The notes: a model not told the origin generated them from the letters alone. A stretch of DNA of 12,860 nt from Anaerolineae bacterium (GCA_015486895.1 WFQT01000294.1:1-12860), one strand, 5' to 3'. Shown: positions 1-6,413, numbered from the stretch's first letter. Translations and numbers: made by a program.

Positions 1-56
1 CCCCAACACCGCGCCCCACAGCCACGCCAACCATTCCGCCAACCCCAGAACGTTGA
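1..56 (+). CDS. 3' end of a protein with a Thr/Pro-rich C-terminal tail (partial)
   Basis: The window opens inside a reading frame (codons from position 3) that reads PTPRPTATPTIPPTPER and stops at TGA 54-56. The Thr/Pro composition is the same as the C-terminal tail of the next gene, so this is probably a second, neighbouring surface-type protein, perhaps a tandem paralogue; only the last 17 residues are visible, so no domain can be named. The stop lies in the sequence CGTTGAGGT, which also contains the GAGG ribosome binding site of the next gene. The same nine bases recur at the end of that next gene, which supports coupled translation and possibly a shared origin of the two tails. Confidence 0.6.
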   Translation, partial: PTPRPTATPTIPPTPER

Positions 57-67
57 GGTAAGCGGCC

Positions 68-1441
68 ATGAAACATAAGCCTGAGTTCCAGCATTGGCTG
101 CAACACCCGAGCCGCCGCCGTTTGCTGGCCTGGGTCCTGGCACTGTTAATTTTCCTCTCCCCCGTGTGGCTACTGAAGCCGGCACTAAGCGGAAACTCTT
201 TTGCCTGGCAGCATGTAGAAAGTTGCCATTCTGCCCCTCGCAACATTTTAACCGCCCAATGGGAGGGCTTGACTCGCATCTATCTCTGGTCTGCCGACGG
301 GCTTTTGCGCCGCAGCATTGACGGCGGTGCTACCTGGGTTGACTTGAGTGTTGGTTTACCACGGGACCGTTGGGGACAAGTGCCGTTGTTAGCTGTAGCT
401 ACCGACCAGCGCGATGGCCGACAGTTAGTAGTGCTGGTGCAACAACAAGATGGCGTAGTCCTGTTCCGCCTCCAGCTTAATGACACCTGGCGGCAAATCA
501 AGCGAATCCCAACAAACGAGTCCTACTGGCCCCCGTTAATGGGACGCTTCAGCGACGCCGCGTTGCTCTGGCCTACCGAGAGCAGCATTCTTGCCTTCGA
601 CGGAAGAGGGCAATTACTGCGCACTTTACCCTGGCCAGGAATGGCAGCGCCGAAGCAATTGCTCCTTTCACAGCAAAGTATCTGGCTACGGGATAGTGCC
701 GGGACCTTGTGGCGGCGACCTGCTACAGCTCCTGCCTGGAAGCAAGTTGCCATGTTGCCACCAGAGGGAGTATTGCAGTTAGTCCCCGATCCTCAACAGG
801 CAGAGCGAGTTTACCTGCTTGCAATTCCAGCCCTCTGGACAATCACCTCTAATACTGTACAGCGCCACAGCTTGCCGCGAGGAGTACCCCGGCAACTATT
901 GGTGCACCCTGTTCTGAGCGGCTACCTTTATCTGTTGACAGAGGAAGGCCATTTATGGCTTTCTACCGATGGCTCTGCCACCTGGCAAGCGCTACCACAG
1001 CAGCTGCTCCCAAGTATGATACGACAAATAGCCCTGGACCCGGTCCAGTTGGAGCAGATTTACGCCATAGGAGCTGATGGCATTTGGCGCCGTGAACAAG
1101 TTTTACCTACGCCAACTCCCACGCCTACAGCAACGGCCACAAATATGCCCACATCTACCCCAACACCTACATTGCCGCCCACGGCAACGTCTACAGCAAC
1201 ACTCTCGTCAATACCAACGATGACACAAACTCCGACGGCTACACGCCTTCCTGCTACGCCGATACCTGCTATCGCTTCGCCCACGCTGACGCCTACAGCC
1301 ACACTTTCTACCCAAGTGGTCCCACAGCTAACGGCAACGCCTACCCCCACGCCTACGATAACACCAACGGCCACCAGGACGGCCACGTTTACCATCACGC
1401 CGACGCCAACACGGACGCCCGGCCCACCGCCATCACGTTGA
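68..1441 (+). CDS. Membrane-anchored BNR/Asp-box repeat protein with Thr/Pro-rich C-terminal tail
   Basis: A 457-residue protein. Residues 16-36 follow a basic stretch (SRRR) and form one hydrophobic segment, read as an uncleaved signal anchor or signal peptide, so the rest is outside the membrane. Two Asp-box motifs are visible, SIDGGATW (83-90) and STDGSATW (299-306), and weaker tryptophan-containing strands lie between them; this is the pattern of sialidase/Vps10-like beta-propellers, which bind rather than always cut ligands. No sialidase Arg triad or FRIP motif is evident, so no enzyme activity is claimed. Residues 347-457 are almost only Thr, Pro, Ala and Ser, a likely extended stalk; there is no LPXTG or second TM segment. 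The ATG is set by GAGGTA at 55-60. It is coupled to the kinase gene 7 nt downstream, which suggests a sensory or surface partner role (inference). Confidence 0.75.
   Translation: MKHKPEFQHWLQHPSRRRLLAWVLALLIFLSPVWLLKPALSGNSFAWQHVESCHSAPRNILTAQWEGLTRIYLWSADGLLRRSIDGGATWVDLSVGLPRDRWGQVPLLAVATDQRDGRQLVVLVQQQDGVVLFRLQLNDTWRQIKRIPTNESYWPPLMGRFSDAALLWPTESSILAFDGRGQLLRTLPWPGMAAPKQLLLSQQSIWLRDSAGTLWRRPATAPAWKQVAMLPPEGVLQLVPDPQQAERVYLLAIPALWTITSNTVQRHSLPRGVPRQLLVHPVLSGYLYLLTEEGHLWLSTDGSATWQALPQQLLPSMIRQIALDPVQLEQIYAIGADGIWRREQVLPTPTPTPTATATNMPTSTPTPTLPPTATSTATLSSIPTMTQTPTATRLPATPIPAIASPTLTPTATLSTQVVPQLTATPTPTPTITPTATRTATFTITPTPTRTPGPPPSR
1106..1438 (+). repeat. Degenerate Thr/Pro-coding repeat tract
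   Basis: Codons 347-457 of the preceding gene form a low-complexity tract made of variants of ACG-CCN and CCN-ACN pairs. The repeat is not exact at base level: synonymous positions and Ser/Ala substitutions vary, which suggests an old, maintained coding repeat and not a recent slippage tract. The opposite strand carries an open Val/Gly-rich frame (1060-1398) that is only the mirror of this composition. Confidence 0.8.
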
Positions 1442-1448
1442 GGTTACT

Positions 1449-3641
1449 ATGTTCAGATTACCTGTACCCCAAGCTATCGCCGCCGAGCGCCGTTTAGGCC
1501 TCGGACTACGTTGGCTGCTGCTGGCGGTCGGCATCTGGCTCACGTACCCACAACAACAGTATCAACCATTTAACATTTGGTCTCTCTCCTGGCTCTGGTT
1601 GTATGGCTTTTTTACTTTGCTGAGCACGGTTTGGTATCTCTGGTTAGAGGACGGTCAAGCTTGGTCTGTATACCTCACTTTTATAATGGATATGCTATTC
1701 GTGACAGCACTGGTCGCCAACAGTTGGCTCTCCTCACCACTGCCTTTCTTCTTTGCCGTGCTGGCAATCAAAGCGTCGTACCAGGCAGAAGAACTGCCGT
1801 TGTTAGGCTGGGGAATTTTCCTCTCAGGGCCATTGTATACATTAGGGCTATACGGCACCCTGGGTTACTGGTTTTTCCTCTGGGAACCGCCTTTCCTGGT
1901 CCGGTTCATCCTCCTTTTGCTCCTGTTGATTGTTGCCATCGCACTGGGCCGGCGCATGGCCAGCTTGCGCCGGCTAATTCGCCGTCTGGAAGCGGACCTA
2001 ATTACACAACAGGAAGACCTGGCGCACAGCACCGAGGTCTTGCAACGCACTGCTGCCGACTTGGGGACACGGCTATTGCAATTGCGCTCCTTACAAGATG
2101 TTTCCCAAGCGCTCTCTTCTTCTCTGCACATGGAAGACGCCATTCTGATTATTGTGCGTCGCTTGGCCGATTTAACTGGATTCGCCCGTGCCGGCCTACT
2201 GTTGTTAAACCAGGAAAGCGGCACTGCCCGCCTAGTGAGCATCGCTGCCAAAACAGAGCCACTGCAAGACCAAATGTGGACTCTCTCTTTCCCCGATCCG
2301 TTGTTGCAGTATTTGATGGAGCACGGGCAGACAGTTTTACGCCCTGACAGCGGACTGTCAGGGCCATTGGTCAACTGGTTGGAAGACGCTTGGGGCGATA
2401 CTCCTTTAGTGCTTTCTCCTTTAGTGCGCCGGGGAAATCTGTTGGGCGTATTAGTATTAGGTGATCCTGCTTTGGCTGGCGAGATGAACGAGGAAAAGAC
2501 CCAGTTGGCCGACAGTTTCGCCTATTTCGCTGCCACGGCAGTGGAAAATGCTCGCCTTTACGAGAATGTCTTAGAGCAACGCCAAGAACTGGAAGCAGTT
2601 CTACAGGGAATCGGCGATGGTGTGCTGGTGGTAGATAGCCGCGGCTTGGCAACGATCTTCAACCGTGTAGCCCAGGAGATCTTCGGTTCCGCCTTGCAAT
2701 TGCACGCTCCTCTATCCATAGCTGACCTTGATGAATTGTTCCGGGAAACGCGAGAGGCAATGGAGGTGCGTAGTCAGGATTTCACTTGGGAAATGCCGGG
2801 CGGTCACTCTAAAGTCTACCAGGTCGTTGCCGCGCCGGTGCAAAGTCACCTCTCCCCTGGCGTTGTAGCTGTCCTTCGAGATGTCACAACCCAAAAAGAA
2901 CTCGAACGGATGAAGTCAAATTTCCTTTCTGCCGTTTCCCATGAGCTGAAAACTCCTTTGCATAGCATCAAAGGCTTTGTCGAAATTATCCTAATGGGCA
3001 AAACGGGACCGCTGACTCCCACCCAGCGGGATTTTCTTACAACCGTGCGGGACCAGACTCGCATTTTGCAGCGGATGATCGAGGATTTACTAGTTTTCTC
3101 TCGCTTAGAGGCTGGACACATTAGCCTACAGGTAGAAGCGATCTCGTTGGCAGCCGTGGCTGCCGGGGTCGTGCAGAAGTTAGAGCCACTGGGGCGAGAA
3201 GCCCAGTTGCGACTGGAAAGCCGCCTCCCTGATGATTTCCCTGACGTGGAAGCGGATAACATGCGCATGGAACAAGTGTTGACTAACCTTGTAGAGAACG
3301 GCATTAAATTCACGCCGCCGGGTGGGCTGGTGCTGGTAAATGGCGAAGACTTGGGCGACCGAGTGCGAATTTGGGTGCAGGATACCGGCATTGGCATTCC
3401 TCACTCTGAACAGGAGAAGATCTTCGATCGTTTTTATCAAGTGGACGCCAGCGAACGGCGAGCCTACCGGGGAACTGGCCTGGGCTTGACCATTTGCAAG
3501 CATATTGTGCTGAACCATCACGGGCGCATTTGGGTGAAAAGCACCCCCGGTCAGGGAAGCACTTTCTACGTAGAGCTATTCAAGAAAATCCCGGCCACAG
3601 CTATGGACAGGGGCGTGGACTACACGACCATGCCAGGGTGA
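1449..3641 (+). CDS. Membrane sensor histidine kinase (TM-GAF-PAS-HisKA-HATPase)
   Basis: A 730-residue hybrid-free sensor kinase that would autophosphorylate on His and pass phosphate to a response regulator. Residues 18-168 are very hydrophobic, with about six TM segments and short loops, so there is no large extracellular domain. A coiled coil follows (173-215), then a GAF domain (about 215-370), a PAS domain (about 378-480), HisKA with SHELKTP (phosphorylated His498) and the ATPase domain: N-box with Asn613/Asn617, G1 DTGIGI (645-650), F-box around FDRFYQ (659-664) and G2 RGTGLGL (674-680). All catalytic motifs are intact. The ATG at 1449 lies 7 nt after the previous stop and uses GAGG inside that stop region as its SD. 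No response regulator is nearby, so its target is unknown. The last 20 residues beyond the ATPase domain are unassigned. Confidence 0.93.
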   Translation: MFRLPVPQAIAAERRLGLGLRWLLLAVGIWLTYPQQQYQPFNIWSLSWLWLYGFFTLLSTVWYLWLEDGQAWSVYLTFIMDMLFVTALVANSWLSSPLPFFFAVLAIKASYQAEELPLLGWGIFLSGPLYTLGLYGTLGYWFFLWEPPFLVRFILLLLLLIVAIALGRRMASLRRLIRRLEADLITQQEDLAHSTEVLQRTAADLGTRLLQLRSLQDVSQALSSSLHMEDAILIIVRRLADLTGFARAGLLLLNQESGTARLVSIAAKTEPLQDQMWTLSFPDPLLQYLMEHGQTVLRPDSGLSGPLVNWLEDAWGDTPLVLSPLVRRGNLLGVLVLGDPALAGEMNEEKTQLADSFAYFAATAVENARLYENVLEQRQELEAVLQGIGDGVLVVDSRGLATIFNRVAQEIFGSALQLHAPLSIADLDELFRETREAMEVRSQDFTWEMPGGHSKVYQVVAAPVQSHLSPGVVAVLRDVTTQKELERMKSNFLSAVSHELKTPLHSIKGFVEIILMGKTGPLTPTQRDFLTTVRDQTRILQRMIEDLLVFSRLEAGHISLQVEAISLAAVAAGVVQKLEPLGREAQLRLESRLPDDFPDVEADNMRMEQVLTNLVENGIKFTPPGGLVLVNGEDLGDRVRIWVQDTGIGIPHSEQEKIFDRFYQVDASERRAYRGTGLGLTICKHIVLNHHGRIWVKSTPGQGSTFYVELFKKIPATAMDRGVDYTTMPG

Positions 3642-3679
3642 GAAACAAGCCCCCCAACAGACTCGATTTCGCCCAGCTC

Positions 3680-3695
3680 TTGCCCTCCGGGGCAA
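3680..3695 (+). other. Perfect 6-bp hairpin after the kinase gene
   Basis: TTGCCC and GGGCAA flank the loop TCCG, 38 nt after the kinase stop codon. It lacks a following T-run, so it could be an mRNA 3' end stabiliser or a weak terminator, or chance. Confidence 0.35.
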
Positions 3696-3755
3696 ACATG
3701 ACTGAATCAATCGACGGATGTGGATGGGGATTACACAAGGAGAAACGTTCCCTGC

Positions 3756-3784
3756 CTTGGATAGATAGTCATCCAAGACTTTTG
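3756..3784 (+). terminator. Candidate intrinsic terminator of the surface-protein/kinase operon
   Basis: CTTGGAT (3756-3762) and ATCCAAG (3771-3777) form a perfect 7-bp stem with an 8-nt loop, followed by AC and TTTT. The stem is only moderately GC-rich and the T-run is short, so it would be a weak terminator. It is the best terminator-like structure between the kinase gene and the first promoter candidate of the next unit. Confidence 0.4.
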
Positions 3785-3873
3785 AGCGCTGCCAATCAAC
3801 CCGTCATTCCAAACGCGGAACTCCATTCTTGCTGGCTGTGTTACCTCTCGAGAGTAGATCCTTTTCTATGAAT

Positions 3874-3902
3874 TTCTTGCCCCGCGTGGCCTATGTTATA
3901 AT
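3874..3902 (+). promoter_or_regulatory. Candidate sigma-70-type promoter upstream of tig
   Basis: A perfect -10 box TATAAT lies at 3897-3902. The hexamer 17 bp upstream is TTCTTG (3874-3879), a poor -35; TTGCCC (3877-3882) would be better in sequence but only 14 bp away. Transcription from here would give a leader of roughly 350 nt before tig. A second TATAAT at 3941-3946 has no suitable -35 at normal spacing. Confidence 0.4.
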
Positions 3903-4065
3903 CTACAGTTGCTTGATTCAATACTGTTGGGGTACCTTCTTATAATAAGTCGGGGGACACCTCACAAAAATCGGGGCCCAGGGAGGTAATGGCCAAGGCC
4001 TCGGGAAATTAGAAAGATGACCATTAGGCGCTGAGGGCGTCAAGATCGACAAAAAGTTGTCAACG
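3903..4065 (+). other. Non-coding stretch, possible untranslated leader
   Basis: No convincing gene is present. Visible items are an 11-bp palindrome CTTATAATAAG (3939-3949), the pair TAATGG (3987-3992) / CCATTA (4021-4026), and a perfect hairpin GACAA-AAAG-TTGTC just before the repeat copy at 4066. It does not match any riboswitch, tmRNA, SRP RNA or RNase P core that I can recognise by eye. It may be the 5' leader of the tig transcript or a small RNA; this is unproven. Confidence 0.3.
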
Positions 4066-4137
4066 TAGTACCTTACCGGTGAAATTCTTGTCCGCAGTAC
4101 AAGAAAATGAACCACAAATTCCACTGATTACACAGAT
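4066..4137 (+). repeat. Dispersed repeat, copy A, with conserved hairpin
   Basis: From TAGTAC through CTTACCGGTGA, a TTCTTGT-loop-ACAAGAA hairpin (4085-4105) and ATGAACCACA to CACAGAT, this segment matches the reverse complement of 12719-12782 with few differences and one small gap. The stem is kept in both copies while the 7-nt loop differs. Its right part overlaps the inverted-arm element at 4110-4169. Confidence 0.75.
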
Positions 4138-4169
4138 AGAAAAAGGAAAATCTGTGCAAATCTGTGGTT
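4110..4169. repeat. Inverted-arm element of the AATCTGTG family
   Basis: The left arm AACCACAAATT (4110-4120) and right arm AAATCTGTGGTT (4158-4169) are near-perfect inverted repeats. An inner pair CACAGAT (4131-4137) / ATCTGTG (4150-4156) encloses a 12-nt A-rich loop. The whole 60-bp unit can fold into a double-stem hairpin and belongs to the same family as the repeats in all other long gaps of the window. Confidence 0.7.
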
Positions 4170-4179
4170 GCCTTATGGC

Positions 4180-4194
4180 CCTGGCTCGGCCAGG
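4180..4194. repeat. CCTGG-loop-CCAGG hairpin, copy 1
   Basis: CCTGG-CTCGG-CCAGG followed by TTAGG lies 62 nt before the tig start and directly after CTGTGGTTG. A closely similar block is found at 8522-8562 before the ModE-like gene, so this is a composite dispersed element and not a gene-specific operator. Confidence 0.6.
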
Positions 4195-4218
4195 TTAGGT
4201 ATCAAATGTCGAGCGCCT

Positions 4219-4246
4219 AAAGGCGACCTTTTGTTTTTGAAAGGAG
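4219..4246 (+). promoter_or_regulatory. tig ribosome binding site with two alternative anti-SD pairings
   Basis: The Shine-Dalgarno AAAGGAG (4240-4246) lies 10 nt before the TTG start. The upstream CCTTTT (4227-4232) can pair with GAAAGG (4239-4244), hiding the SD in a 6-bp hairpin with a GTTTTT loop. The same CCTTT can instead pair with AAAGG at 4219-4223 across a 3-nt loop, freeing the SD. This gives a possible bistable or temperature-sensitive switch; whether it works is inference. Confidence 0.45.
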
Positions 4247-4256
4247 CTAACGAGCA

Positions 4257-5699
4257 TTGATTAATGACTTCCAGGTCAGCAAGGAACAGTTAGAGAATCG
4301 CCAGTTACGACTGACAATCACGATTCCTAACGATGTCTTAGAACCGGAACTACGCAAAGCAGCAATGAAAGCTGCTAAGGACATTACAGTTCCCGGTTTC
4401 CGAAAAGGGAGAGCTCCCTATCAACTTCTTCTGGCCCGCTACGGTCGAGAGTCGTTTGTTGAAGAATGGTACGAAAAAGAAGGAGACGATTTTCTGGCAA
4501 GGGCCTTGGAGGAAGCAGAGGTAAAGCCTTTCCGCCCGCTGGAACCGGAGGAGGTAAACTGGTATCCTTTCAAGATGACCATTATTGTTCCTCTGGAACC
4601 TACCGTTGAACTTCCAGATTACAGTGAGGTTCACGTGGATCTGGAGGAGCCTCAGGTCACCGATGAGATGATCGAGGCCGACGTAAAACAGCTCCAGGAA
4701 AAGTATGCAACCTGGCAAGAAGTTGATCGGCAGGTCCAGGACGGTGACCGGGTAACATTCGACCTGACCATCGCTGTTAACGGCGAACCCGAGGTGGAAC
4801 AACCGGGAATGCTCGTCGAGATCGGAGAAGATTCCTCTTCTTATGTACCTCGGTTGCAGGAAAACTTGAAGGGGATGACCACCGGCGAGAGTAAGACTTA
4901 CACCATCGAGGCGAACGACAATACAAACATGCCTTGGGAAGGTGAAGTCGTTGTAGAGGTCACCGCCACCAAGATTGAAGCCAAACAGCCAGCGCCGCTC
5001 ACCGACGACCTTATAGCTCGTGCGGTCAAGGACAAAGAGATCGACGAGGCAATTTCCACACCCGAGGAATTACAGGCTTTTTTGCGCCGTCAGGAAGAAT
5101 TAGCAGCCAGTAAACAGGCAAATGATAAGCTCATTGATTCCATTATTAAAACATTAACAGAAAAAAGCCATGTTGATTATCCCTCCATCCTGGTTGAGGA
5201 AGAATTAGACAATCAGATCGAGAAAATGAAAGAAGCACTGGAAAAGGCAGGCTTATCATGGGAACAATACTTAGAGTTCTCCAAACAGGACGAAACATCC
5301 TACCGTAAGGCAGCGCGCGCTGCCGCCGAGGAACAAGTAGCTCGAGCATTAGTGGTGAACGAGTTTATAAAGCGCGAAAACTTAGATGTTAGCGAAGATG
5401 AGGTCAATGCTTATATTGAAGAGGAAATATTGCAGGGCATGGACCCTGTATTACGGGAAACCTCACGTAAACTCTATAGCTCCGAAAAGCAACAGGAGGA
5501 GATACGCCATAACCTCTTATTCAAAAAGTTAGTCGAGGCACTGGCTCACCGTTTCTCCACTGAAGAAACGGAAGGGAAGAAAGAGACGGATAGCGAGGAG
5601 AAAACCCCCGACGAGGATAGCGTGGCCGAGGAAGCAGAGACAGAAACGACCGAGAGCATTCCCGTTGAAGCATCCAGCGGCGACAAGGAAGAAGAATAA
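4257..5699 (+). CDS. tig: Trigger factor, ribosome-associated chaperone
   Basis: A 480-residue trigger factor, which docks at the ribosomal exit tunnel and shields nascent chains. The N-terminal ribosome-binding domain is clear, with the signature loop GFRKGRAP at 47-54. The central FKBP-like domain runs about 160-243, but the usual active-site region is altered: the segment that normally reads like AMGQGRMIPGFE is replaced by EIGEDSSSYVPRLQ, and the acidic/aromatic loop near 220-229 differs, so peptidyl-prolyl isomerase activity may be lost. The helical substrate-binding domain runs about 250-430. Residues 433-480 form an acidic Glu/Asp/Ser/Thr tail absent from E. coli trigger factor (432 residues). 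The start is TTG, chosen because AAGGAG is 10 nt upstream and no in-frame ATG is near; the ATG at 4264 is out of frame. It precedes clpP-clpX as in many bacteria, but across a large gap. Confidence 0.95.
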   Translation: MINDFQVSKEQLENRQLRLTITIPNDVLEPELRKAAMKAAKDITVPGFRKGRAPYQLLLARYGRESFVEEWYEKEGDDFLARALEEAEVKPFRPLEPEEVNWYPFKMTIIVPLEPTVELPDYSEVHVDLEEPQVTDEMIEADVKQLQEKYATWQEVDRQVQDGDRVTFDLTIAVNGEPEVEQPGMLVEIGEDSSSYVPRLQENLKGMTTGESKTYTIEANDNTNMPWEGEVVVEVTATKIEAKQPAPLTDDLIARAVKDKEIDEAISTPEELQAFLRRQEELAASKQANDKLIDSIIKTLTEKSHVDYPSILVEEELDNQIEKMKEALEKAGLSWEQYLEFSKQDETSYRKAARAAAEEQVARALVVNEFIKRENLDVSEDEVNAYIEEEILQGMDPVLRETSRKLYSSEKQQEEIRHNLLFKKLVEALAHRFSTEETEGKKETDSEEKTPDEDSVAEEAETETTESIPVEASSGDKEEE

Positions 5700-5745
5700 A
5701 CATCCCCAGCAGATCCTACCGCGAGCCAGAGCTAGCAGTCAGAAA

Positions 5746-5820
5746 TAGGACACGGATTTTCACGAATGAATGCAGAAGAAACAACAAAATCGGTATGTAT
5801 CCGTGTTAATCCGTGTCCTA
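5746..5820. repeat. 75-bp element with 13-bp perfect terminal inverted repeats (AATCCGTG variant)
   Basis: TAGGACACGGATT at 5746-5758 is the exact reverse complement of AATCCGTGTCCTA at 5808-5820, and the similarity continues inward with CACG/CGTG pairs. The unique centre is about 30 bp. It resembles a miniature inverted-repeat element or a long hairpin and starts 47 nt after tig, so it could also act as a 3' stabiliser or terminator of the tig mRNA. Confidence 0.7.
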
Positions 5821-5836
5821 TGATCCTCCACCAAAA

Positions 5837-5859
5837 GGCCTGACTAAGCAGCAAGATCT
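5837..5859 (+). repeat. 23-bp dispersed motif, copy 1
   Basis: This segment contains CTGACTAAGCAGCA and matches the reverse complement of 8972-8994 with three mismatches in 23 bases. No coding or regulatory role is visible. Confidence 0.55.
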
Positions 5860-6028
5860 CCGCTGTTGAAGTAGTCTTTACCAACTAACACTGTAGCCAC
5901 CATCCCGCACCTGCTTTTAGGCGATTTTCGGAATTATCCGTCTTGCTTCAGGGACGGTCGGGCCGCGAACGGTGACAGATTGATACTCCTCATTTGCTTG
6001 GGAATGCATGTTGCTCAAGCCAAGGGAA
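5860..6028. other. Gene-free stretch between tig and clpP
   Basis: I see no credible gene, RNA gene or promoter here. The only structure is a weak GCTTG/CAAGC pairing around 5998-6022. It is part of an 858-bp gap made mostly of short repeats. Confidence 0.4.
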
Positions 6029-6060
6029 AATCTGTGTTAATCTGTGCCATCTGTGATCCC
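6029..6060 (+). repeat. AATCTGTG-family repeat, tandem half-units
   Basis: AATCTGTG occurs twice, followed by ATCTGTG, at 8-11 base spacing. It lacks the inverted left arm seen in other copies, so it may be a truncated unit. Confidence 0.6.
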
Positions 6061-6075
6061 TGATTTACAAGTCAT

Positions 6076-6143
6076 AGATTCCGTAGATTTTCACAGGTTT
6101 GATTATTGTGTTTTCAATCCGTGCAATCCGTGTAATCTGTGGT
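6076..6143. repeat. AATCTGTG/AATCCGTG-family repeat with imperfect inverted arms
   Basis: A left arm with GTAGATTTTCACAGG (from 6083) faces a right arm with AATCCGTG, AATCCGTG and AATCTGTGG (6116-6143). Mixed CTGTG and CCGTG half-units in one copy show that the two variants belong to one family. Confidence 0.6.
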
Positions 6144-6243
6144 GGAAATAGGGAAACGGCAGGTAGGCTGCTCTGTCGGTTCGGGCGATAGATTATGCAA
6201 ACAGGTGTGAATCGCGTCCTCAAGGGAGCTATCCCGTAATTTT

Positions 6244-6289
6244 CGAATACAAAATTATTCGTCCAGGAAGAAACAGGTGTGTTTCTTGG
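6244..6289 (+). terminator. Two adjacent hairpins, possible weak terminator
   Basis: CGAATA-loop-TATTCG (6244-6261) is followed by a perfect 7-bp stem AAGAAAC (6268-6274) / GTTTCTT (6281-6287) with a 6-nt loop. There is no T-run after the second stem, so termination is uncertain. Both lie in the gap upstream of the clpP promoter candidate. Confidence 0.3.
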
Positions 6290-6311
6290 TAGTCATCATG
6301 AGCCTGCGGCC

Positions 6312-6337
6312 TGCCTGTGCGGACACGCAGACAGGCA
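6312..6337. repeat. Long inverted repeat TGCCTGTGCG / CGCA-CAGGCA
   Basis: TGCCTGTGCG (6312-6321) pairs with CGCA (6326-6329) and CAGGCA (6332-6337) across a 4-nt loop, with a 2-nt bulge on one side. The strong GC stem in a non-coding gap suggests another short dispersed hairpin element. Confidence 0.5.
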
Positions 6338-6355
6338 CACCACAGCGGATGAAAA

Positions 6356-6413
6356 CGCCCCCTATCCCCCAACCTTGGGGGGAGCAACACACCCCCAGAA
6401 TTGAGGGGCGGGG
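6356..6413. repeat. C/G-run hairpin cluster
   Basis: The run CCCCCA-ACCT-TGGGGG forms a hairpin (6366-6381). CCCCC (6392-6396) faces GAGGGG (6403-6408). An outer pair CGCCCC (6356-6361) / GGGGCG (6405-6410) can enclose the cluster. The G-runs on the plus strand (6 G, 4 G, 4 G) and the C-runs also allow quadruplex-like folding. No gene is supported here. Confidence 0.5.

Noticed and set aside
1060..1398. Antisense 112-codon frame rich in Val and Gly
   Set aside because: It is the mirror of the Thr/Pro-coding tract; its composition follows from the sense strand and it has no ribosome binding site.
3494..3871. 125-codon plus-strand frame running from the kinase end into the gap
   Set aside because: More than a third lies in the kinase gene in another frame, there is no SD, and the part in the gap has no recognisable protein features.
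3941..3946. Second TATAAT as a promoter
   Set aside because: No -35-like hexamer at 16-18 bp; TTGATT is 22 bp away. The box sits in a small palindrome and may be chance.
3989..4012. Short frame MAKASGN after GGGAGG
   Set aside because: Seven codons only, and the SD is 2 nt from the ATG, too close for normal initiation.
3918..4124. Minus-strand 68-codon frame in the gap before tig
   Set aside because: It crosses repeat copy A and the hairpins, with no SD and no domain-like pattern.
4110..6143. CRISPR array made of the AATCTGTG repeats
   Set aside because: Units are unequal, unevenly spaced, differ in orientation and have no spacers of regular length; no cas gene is present.
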